In this document: one piece after another, positions 23,491 through 28,325 of the stretch
Position numbering within the stretch: position 1 is the first letter of the stretch
How the letters are laid out: every line of letters starts with the position of its first letter
Assembly (NCBI GenBank): GCA_964408735.1
Contig: CAYPAX010000061.1
Location: forward strand, 1-28,325
Length of the DNA: 28,325 nt
DNA from: UBA7887 sp964408735
GTDB taxonomy: Bacteria; Pseudomonadota; Alphaproteobacteria; UBA7887
Direction of reading: 5' to 3'
Translations under genes and position numbers: made by a program
The notes under the pieces: generated by a model
What the model was told of the DNA's origin: nothing
The model's input: only the letters and a program-made list of their open reading frames with translations
Database searches by the model: none

Positions 23491-24723
23491 ATGGCAAGCG
23501 CAAAATCACCGCTCGCGCCCGACGCCTTTCCCGACCTGCCGGCCATCGATGGCGTGCGCCTCGGCGCCAGCGCCTGCGGCATCCGCTACCGCGAGCGCAC
23601 CGACCTGATGCTGGCGCTGTTCGACCCCGGCACCACGGTTGCCGGCGTGCTGACCCGCTCGCTGACCGCATCCGCCGCGGTGCATTGGTGCCGCGAGGCC
23701 CTGGCCGGCGGCACCGCACGGGCGCTGGTGGTCAATTCGGGCAACGCCAACGCCTTTACCGGCGGCGCGGGCGACCGCGCCATGCGGCGCACGGTGGCCG
23801 CCGCGGCTCGGCTCGCGGGCTGTTCCGAGTCGGAAGTGTTCGTGTCTTCGACCGGCGTCATCGGCGAGCCTTTGCCGGTCGACAAGATCGAAGAAGCCTT
23901 GCCAGCGCTCGCCGGGACGCTTTCGCCCGACGCCTGGGCGCAGGCGGCGCAAGCGATCACGACTACCGACACTTTCGCCAAGGGCGCCGTGCGCACATGC
24001 GAGATCGACGGCCGCCCCGTCAAGCTGGTGGGCATCGCCAAGGGCTCGGGCATGATCGCGCCCGACATGGCGACCATGCTGTCCTATATCGCCACCGATG
24101 CGACCCTGCCCCCAGAGCTGATGCAGCGCCTGCTGGCCTCGGCCGTGAACAAGTCCTTCAACGCCATCACCGTCGACAGCGACACCTCGACCAGCGACAC
24201 GGTGCTGCTGTTCGCCACTGGCAAGCTCGCGACGCCGGACTTCAACGGCATAGGCGACCGCCGCCTGACCGGCTTCCGCCGCGCGCTGGACGATCTTTGC
24301 CGGGATCTGGCGCAGCAGATCGTGCGCGACGGCGAAGGCGCGAGCAAATTCGTCACCGTCCACGTCAGTGGCGCCGCCAGCCGCCGGGCGGCCAAGCGCA
24401 TTGCCATGTCGATCGCCAATTCGCCTCTGGTGAAGACCGCCATCGCCGGCTGCGATCCCAATTGGGGGCGCATCGTCATGGCCGTCGGCAAGGCGGGCGA
24501 AAAGGCCGAGCGCGACGCCCTCGCCATCGTCATCGGCGGCTTTGCCATCACCGAAGGCGGCACCGCCCGGGCCGACTACGACGAGGGCCCGGTGGCGGAC
24601 TATATGAAAGGCGATGAGATCGAGATCGCAGTAGACGTGGGCGTCGGCAGTGGCAAGGCCACGGTTTGGACCTGCGACCTGACCCACGGCTATATCGAGA
24701 TCAACGCCGACTATCGCTCATGA
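23491..24723 (+). CDS. argJ: Bifunctional ornithine acetyltransferase / N-acetylglutamate synthase ArgJ
   Basis: ArgJ recycles the acetyl group from N-acetylornithine to glutamate in arginine biosynthesis. The 410-residue proprotein has the autocleavage motif KGSGMIAPDMATMLSYIATD, where cleavage before Thr195 produces alpha and beta chains. Other family segments include VNSGNANAFTGGAGD, VFVSSTGVIGEPLP, FNAITVDSDTSTSDT and AGCDPNWGRI. Its end overlaps the next gene by 4 bases (ATGA). The start ATG lies 2 bases after the parvulin gene, so the two are very likely cotranscribed. Confidence 0.97.
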   Translation: MASAKSPLAPDAFPDLPAIDGVRLGASACGIRYRERTDLMLALFDPGTTVAGVLTRSLTASAAVHWCREALAGGTARALVVNSGNANAFTGGAGDRAMRRTVAAAARLAGCSESEVFVSSTGVIGEPLPVDKIEEALPALAGTLSPDAWAQAAQAITTTDTFAKGAVRTCEIDGRPVKLVGIAKGSGMIAPDMATMLSYIATDATLPPELMQRLLASAVNKSFNAITVDSDTSTSDTVLLFATGKLATPDFNGIGDRRLTGFRRALDDLCRDLAQQIVRDGEGASKFVTVHVSGAASRRAAKRIAMSIANSPLVKTAIAGCDPNWGRIVMAVGKAGEKAERDALAIVIGGFAITEGGTARADYDEGPVADYMKGDEIEIAVDVGVGSGKATVWTCDLTHGYIEINADYRS

Positions 24724-25643
24724 GCTTCGCGCCCATCGCCAGCCAGCGGCTCGATCTCAGGCCGCTGCTGGCGAGCGATGCGGCGGCGCTGTTCAGCTTG
24801 CTCGACGATCAGGAGATCGCCCGCCAAACCCCCGGCCTGCCGCGCCCCTATGGCTTCGACATGGCTGTGCGCTGGATCGCCGAATCGCGCCCCAGCCTCT
24901 ATGCTGGCGAGGAGTTTCTGCTCGGCGCCTTCACGCGACCGGAGGGGAAGCTAGCGGCGGTGGTCAAGCTGGCGCTGGATCCGGCTTTGCCCGAGGCGGA
25001 GATCGGCTATTGGGTCGATGCCCGCCATCGCCGCCGGGGCATCGCCGGCGAGGCAGTGGGCAAGGTGGCCGAGTTCGCTTTCGCCACGCTCGGGCTCGAG
25101 CGGCTCACGGCAGGCGTGCTCGATGGCAACCCGGCGAGCCTGCGGGTGCTGGCGGCTGCCGGCTTCCGCGAGATGCGCAAGGGCGAGATCGGCGAGCGGC
25201 CCGCAAGCTTCCACCAGCTCGATGCCACGCCGGCCAAAGACCTCCCGCTCTACGTTGCCGCCGTCGCGATGATCGACGACCATGGTCGCGTGCTGCTTGC
25301 CAAGCGACCCGCCGGCAAGCCCATGGCCGGCCTGTGGGAGTTTCCCGGCGGCAAGATCGAGCCTGGCGAACGCCCCCGCGCGGCCCTGGCCCGCGAGCTC
25401 TCGGAGGAACTGGCGGTGGAAGCGAGCCTCAGCGACCTTTGGCCCTATGCCATCGCCTGCCACCAATATGCGGATTTCCAGCTGCTCATGCCGCTGCTGC
25501 TGTGCCGGCGCTGGTCGGGCAGCCCTGAGCCGTACGAAGGCCAGCGCCTTGCCTGGGCAACGGCAAAGGCGCTGGCGCGCTTTCCCATGCCGGCCGCCGA
25601 TGCCCCCCTGGTCGAAGAGCTATCGCCCCTGCTTGCGCCCTAG
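24720..25643 (+). CDS. GNAT acetyltransferase - Nudix hydrolase fusion protein
   Basis: The 307-residue product joins two enzymes. Residues about 5-168 form a RimJ/RimL-type GNAT domain: LDLRPLLASDAAALF, EIGYWVDARHRRRGIAGEA (acetyl-CoA loop) and NPASLRVLAAAGFRE. Residues about 176-305 form a MutT-like Nudix domain: AVAMIDDHGRVLLAKRPAGK, LWEFPGGKIEPGERP and the Nudix box ending ARELSEELAV (about 211-233), in which the usual Gly before the last hydrophobic residue is Ala. The MutT part would clean oxidised nucleotides such as 8-oxo-dGTP; the GNAT substrate is unknown. Separate GNAT and mutT genes after argJ are common in relatives, so this looks like a fusion. The ATG overlaps the argJ stop. 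The last 24 bases overlap the convergent methyltransferase gene. Confidence 0.93.
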   Translation: MSFAPIASQRLDLRPLLASDAAALFSLLDDQEIARQTPGLPRPYGFDMAVRWIAESRPSLYAGEEFLLGAFTRPEGKLAAVVKLALDPALPEAEIGYWVDARHRRRGIAGEAVGKVAEFAFATLGLERLTAGVLDGNPASLRVLAAAGFREMRKGEIGERPASFHQLDATPAKDLPLYVAAVAMIDDHGRVLLAKRPAGKPMAGLWEFPGGKIEPGERPRAALARELSEELAVEASLSDLWPYAIACHQYADFQLLMPLLLCRRWSGSPEPYEGQRLAWATAKALARFPMPAADAPLVEELSPLLAP

Positions 25644-26495
25644 CATATCGCCCAGAGGCACGGCGCCGGTGACCGGCGCCAAGGGGCGCGGCTGGTCGGG
25701 GTGGGGCTTCCAGGCGGTCAGCGTCAGCAGCTCGAAGCTTGCCGGCACGCGGCCGTCCTCGCCGCCAAAGCGTTCGCGATAGAGCGCCATGGCGGCGCTT
25801 AAGCGCTGGCGCGACAGGGGCAGGCGAGGGCGCCGCACCAGGACATTGCTCTCGCCCATGCCACGCAGGTCGCCAAGCAGGCGCAGCGGCTCTTCATAGC
25901 GCACGGTCACGGTCTCGGAATCGACCACCGGCAGGGCCAGTCCGGCCCGCTGCAGCAGGCCGCCGGCATCGCGGATATCGACAAATGGCGAGATGCGCCC
26001 GCCGATACCGCTTTCGGTAAGCTCGGTGTCGTCCAGAACGCTGCGCAACTCGGCCAGGGTGCCGCCCCCGAACAGTGTCACCAGCAGCAGACCGTCCGGT
26101 TTCAGACACATTGCCGCCTGAGCCAAGGCGCCGGGAAGGTCGTTGGTCCAGTGCAACGAAAGCACGCTGGTGATGAGATCGAAGGCATCGGCGCAGAACG
26201 GCAATCGTTCCTCATCTGTAACGATACGAATTCCGTCGGCACTGCGCAGCATGGCCTCGGAGAGATCGCACTGCACGAGGCTATCGACCAGGCCCGCCGG
26301 CAAAGCGCGGGCGAGCTCGCCCGTGTGGCAGCCGAGGTCGAGGCCCAGCGCGAAGCCGCGCCGCACTTCGCCGAGCCGCTCTGCCAGCCGCACCGCTGCC
26401 TCTGCAACGAGAAAGTCGTGCGCGGCAAAGCCCGCCGCCGCCCGCTCTCTGCGCCGGCGCAACAGCGCGCGGTCGAAAATCTCCGGCACGCTCAT
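25620..26495 (-). CDS. SAM-dependent methyltransferase, BioC / NDUFAF5-like
   Basis: This 291-residue class I methyltransferase-fold protein begins with the FDRALLRRRRERAA motif typical of the alphaproteobacterial and mitochondrial NDUFAF5 group, then has SAM motif I at LDLGCHTGELA (about 52-62), LVQCDLSEAMLRSA, and FDLITSVLSLHWTNDLPGAL (about 105-124). In mitochondria NDUFAF5 hydroxylates an arginine of a complex I subunit; whether this protein does so, or acts like BioC in biotin synthesis, cannot be told from sequence. It is divergent from comF by 33 bases and overlaps the GNAT-Nudix gene at its 3' end. This placement next to comF and grxC is normal in alphaproteobacteria. Confidence 0.9.
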   Translation of the reverse strand: MSVPEIFDRALLRRRRERAAAGFAAHDFLVAEAAVRLAERLGEVRRGFALGLDLGCHTGELARALPAGLVDSLVQCDLSEAMLRSADGIRIVTDEERLPFCADAFDLITSVLSLHWTNDLPGALAQAAMCLKPDGLLLVTLFGGGTLAELRSVLDDTELTESGIGGRISPFVDIRDAGGLLQRAGLALPVVDSETVTVRYEEPLRLLGDLRGMGESNVLVRRPRLPLSRQRLSAAMALYRERFGGEDGRVPASFELLTLTAWKPHPDQPRPLAPVTGAVPLGDMLGRKQGR

Positions 26496-26528
26496 GCGGT
26501 TGCCAATCCGGTGTAGACTGCCCTGGTC

Positions 26529-27299
26529 ATGGACGCGTTATACCCGAGACCGGGCGCCAGCGCTCGGCGACGCCTTGCAAAGCTTGGCGGTGGCCTGCTC
26601 GATCTGCTGCTGCCGGGCCACTGCATGGCCTGCCGCGCACCCACGGACAGGCCCGGGCAATTGTGCGGCGAGTGCTGGGCCGAGGTCGATTTCCTCACCC
26701 CTCCGCATTGCGCCCGTTGCGGCATCCCTTTCGACTACGACCTAGGTGGCGACGTGCTCTGCTCCGGCTGCCTGGCGGCGGCGCCCGCCTTCGACACGGC
26801 CCGTGCCGCCATGCGTTATGGCCCCGTGGCACGGCGTTTGGTGGTCGGCCTCAAGCACGCCGACCGCACCCACCTGGCGCCGGCGCTGGCGGCCTGGATG
26901 GGCCGCGCCGGCGAAGCGCTCTGCGCCGATTCCGATCTTCTCATACCGGTGCCGCTGCATCGCCGCCGGCTGCTGTCGCGACGCTTCAACCAATCGGTGT
27001 TGCTGGCGCGTGCGCTGGGGAAGGAGAGCGGCTTGCCGGTGATAGCCGATGCCATGGTGCGCCGCCGGGCGACACCGCCCCAGGCCGGCTTGACCCGCCA
27101 CCAGCGCCGCCGCAACGTCGCCGCGGCGTTTGCCGTCAGACCCGCCCGCCAGGCGTTGGTCGAAGGCCGCCGCGTGGTGCTGGTCGACGACGTCCTGACC
27201 ACCGGCGCCACCGCCACCGCCTGCGCCCGCACCCTCAAGCGCGCCGGCGCCGATCACGTCGCCGTGCTGACCCTTGCCCGGGTCGTGCTGGAGGATTAG
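26529..27299 (+). CDS. comF: ComF family phosphoribosyltransferase-like protein
   Basis: ComF proteins take part in DNA uptake in naturally competent bacteria and are widespread in others. The 256-residue product has the N-terminal double zinc-finger region with paired cysteines (CMAC, CGEC, CARC and CSGC, about 32-82), the central LIPVPLHRRRLLSRRFNQS (about 140-158) and the phosphoribosyltransferase PRPP loop RVVLVDDVLTTGATATAC (about 216-233). Length is typical. Three 41-bp tandem repeats follow it, before grxC. Confidence 0.93.
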   Translation: MDALYPRPGASARRRLAKLGGGLLDLLLPGHCMACRAPTDRPGQLCGECWAEVDFLTPPHCARCGIPFDYDLGGDVLCSGCLAAAPAFDTARAAMRYGPVARRLVVGLKHADRTHLAPALAAWMGRAGEALCADSDLLIPVPLHRRRLLSRRFNQSVLLARALGKESGLPVIADAMVRRRATPPQAGLTRHQRRRNVAAAFAVRPARQALVEGRRVVLVDDVLTTGATATACARTLKRAGADHVAVLTLARVVLED

Positions 27300-27319
27300 A
27301 TAGGAGCCACTGCCACCGC

Positions 27320-27435
27320 GGCTGGGGCTGGTGGGGCGGCCAGCCGCAAACAAGAATCCCGGCTGGGGCTGGTGGGGCGGCCAGCCGCAAACAAGAATCC
27401 CGGCTGGGGCTGGTGGGGCGGCCAGCCGCAAACAA
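27320..27435 (+). repeat. Three tandem 41-bp repeats between comF and grxC
   Basis: Two identical 41-bp units (27320-27360 and 27361-27401) and a third of 34 bases (27402-27435) run head to tail. Each unit begins GGCTGGGGCTGGTGGGGCGG and continues CCAGCCGCAAACAA. Within each unit GGCTGG can pair with CCAGCC around an 8-base loop. The unit length is not a multiple of three, so this is not a repeated peptide. The identity of copies 1 and 2 points to recent duplication. There are no unique spacers, so it is not CRISPR. It lies in the comF-grxC transcript and could alter its processing or stability. Confidence 0.9.
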
Positions 27436-27450
27436 AGAAGCGGATGCGAG

Positions 27451-27708
27451 ATGGCGAAAGTGGAGATATACTCGTCGTTCTTCTGCGGCTATTGCGCCCG
27501 CGCCAAGCGGCTGCTGGACAAGAAGGGCGTGGCCTACGAAGAGTACGACCTGATGCGCCATCCCGGCCGCCGCGAAGAAATGGAAGCGCGCGCCGGCGGC
27601 GGCCGCACCGTGCCCCAAATCTTCATCGACGACCACCCCATCGGCGGCTCCGACGAGCTCGCGGAACTGGAGCAAGCGGGCGAGCTGGACGCGCTGTTGG
27701 GGGTGTGA
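27451..27708 (+). CDS. grxC: Glutaredoxin 3 (GrxC)
   Basis: Glutaredoxin reduces disulfides and glutathione mixed disulfides in the cytoplasm using glutathione. The 85-residue product starts MAKVEIYSSFF, has the dithiol active site CGYC (Cys12 and Cys15), YDLMRHPGRREEMEARAGG, the cis-proline TVPQIFIDDHPIGG motif and a C-terminal helix. The active site has Gly-Tyr where the classical motif has Pro-Tyr. The ATG at 27451 fits the family; the frame is open further upstream through the 41-bp repeats, but that part is not protein-like. In relatives a nitrilase gene usually follows; here AT-richer sequence follows instead. Confidence 0.95.
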   Translation: MAKVEIYSSFFCGYCARAKRLLDKKGVAYEEYDLMRHPGRREEMEARAGGGRTVPQIFIDDHPIGGSDELAELEQAGELDALLGV

Positions 27709-27929
27709 AGGCATTACGGTCGCAAACGGCGCGGCCCCCGCCTCCACTCGATGGTTGCCATTCGACATATCCAATGACGATGTCACCCGCTCATCTTCGA
27801 CTCAAGGCGCTTCCAGACAGCACTTCGATTTTCCGAACAACAACTATTCCTTGTCATAGTTCGCGCATATGTCCACACTAATCGTGCGCAAAGCTTTATC
27901 CCTGCGCAGAATCGATAGGATATGCGATC
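27709..27929. other. Junction from core to AT-richer accessory sequence
   Basis: After grxC the base composition drops noticeably, and no reading frame, RNA gene or convincing terminator is visible in these 221 bases. A mobile-element boundary or attachment site could lie here, but none can be pointed to. An AGGA at 27917-27920 is the probable ribosome site for the following frame. Confidence 0.4.
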
Positions 27930-28316
27930 TTGCTGCAGAAGGCGGTCGAAGAATATTTCAGAAGGCTCGACACCCTAAAGTCGACAGGTGGAGCGACCGC
28001 GGAAACGTCCTTCTATTCGGTCCTTGAGGAGCTTCTCAATATAATCGGCGCTGGCCTAAGGCCGAAGGTATTCTGTTTGCCACAGTTGGCAGATCAGGGC
28101 GCTGGCCATCCCGACTTTGGTCTCTTTACAGCAAACCAATGTCAAAGGGGCGCACCCAGGAAAGACCAAAAGCCAGAGCGCGGGGTTATCGAGGTCAAGG
28201 GCGCTGCCGACGATACTTGGCTGACGGCAGAGACCGACCAGGTCAGCCGATACTGGTCAGCCTATCGCCTCGTGCTAGCCCGGATTATTCACGGCTCGGT
28301 AGAATATGGTTGGTGA
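27930..28316 (+). CDS. Restriction-like N-terminal domain, short or broken (type ISP-like)
   Basis: A TTG start with AGGA 9 bases upstream opens a 128-residue frame. MLQKAVEEYFRRLDTL, GGATAETSFYSVLEELLNII, GHPDFGLF and RGVIEVKGAADDTWLTAETD, ending in QVSRYWSAYRLVL, strongly resemble the N-terminal domain of large single-chain restriction-modification enzymes (type ISP, or related N6-adenine methylases). Asp62, Glu88 and Lys90 fit a PD-(D/E)xK nuclease core. Those enzymes are usually 900-1600 residues, and the domain normally continues with a VTNYRDF-like strand; here the frame ends after RIIHGSVEYGW. The +2 frame stays open to the window edge, so a frameshift, a truncated pseudogene or a sequencing error are all possible. 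Confidence 0.5.
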   Translation: MLQKAVEEYFRRLDTLKSTGGATAETSFYSVLEELLNIIGAGLRPKVFCLPQLADQGAGHPDFGLFTANQCQRGAPRKDQKPERGVIEVKGAADDTWLTAETDQVSRYWSAYRLVLARIIHGSVEYGW

Positions 28317-28325
28317 GCGTATATT

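Noticed and set aside
27320..27435. 41-bp repeats considered as a CRISPR array.
   Set aside because: The units are directly adjacent with no unique spacers, and no cas genes are near.
27331..27450. N-terminal extension of glutaredoxin through the repeats.
   Set aside because: The 41-bp unit shifts frame each time, giving unrelated peptide strings; glutaredoxin 3 starts at MAKVEIY.

Overview
The window is a high-GC chromosomal segment from an alphaproteobacterium, most likely of the Rhodospirillales or a neighbouring order. The basis is gene order and protein style: yebC-ruvC-ruvA-ruvB-ybgC-tolQ-tolR-tolA-tolB-pal-cpoB-tilS-ftsH runs unbroken on the minus strand. A DUF4164-type gene, zapA, 6S RNA and a 5-formyl-THF cyclo-ligase gene form a second typical block, followed by tkt-gap-pgk and then ppiC-argJ. 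No rRNA, tRNA, CRISPR array or complete insertion sequence was seen.

Layout. (1) Positions 1-10488, minus strand: Holliday-junction processing (RuvABC), the Tol-Pal envelope-constriction machine with its YbgC and CpoB partners, tRNA-Ile lysidine synthase TilS, and the start of the FtsH protease gene, which runs off the window. Most junctions overlap by 1-8 bases, so translational coupling is likely. A good sigma70-type promoter lies between tolB and pal, and a strong hairpin lies between pal and cpoB. (2) Positions 10489-11808: an accessory island with lower GC. It holds one unrecognised lipoprotein gene and a 140-bp element bounded by perfect 17-bp inverted repeats. (3) Positions 11809-13994, minus strand: a YmdB-type phosphodiesterase, 5-FCL, 6S RNA, ZapA and a small coiled-coil protein. 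(4) Positions 14269-18807, plus strand: transketolase, GAPDH, phosphoglycerate kinase and a small conserved-looking protein, a central carbon cluster. (5) Positions 18832-22566, minus strand: a soluble histidine kinase with five PAS-like domains and a beta-hydroxyacid dehydrogenase. (6) Positions 22664-25643, plus strand: a periplasmic parvulin, ArgJ and a GNAT-Nudix fusion protein; a convergent methyltransferase follows. (7) Positions 26529-27708, plus strand: ComF and glutaredoxin 3, separated by three tandem 41-bp repeats. (8) Positions 27709-28325: AT-richer sequence beginning a second accessory region, with a short reading frame resembling the N-terminal nuclease domain of single-chain restriction-modification enzymes.

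Most of the window is ordinary housekeeping DNA. I do not see a convincing new multi-gene system. The items most worth checking are the orphan lipoprotein with its adjacent inverted-repeat element, the repeats before grxC, the GNAT-Nudix fusion, the small gene after pgk, the altered G1 box of the PAS kinase, and the restriction-like frame at the right edge. All identifications rest on reading motifs and on memory of families; no database search was run.
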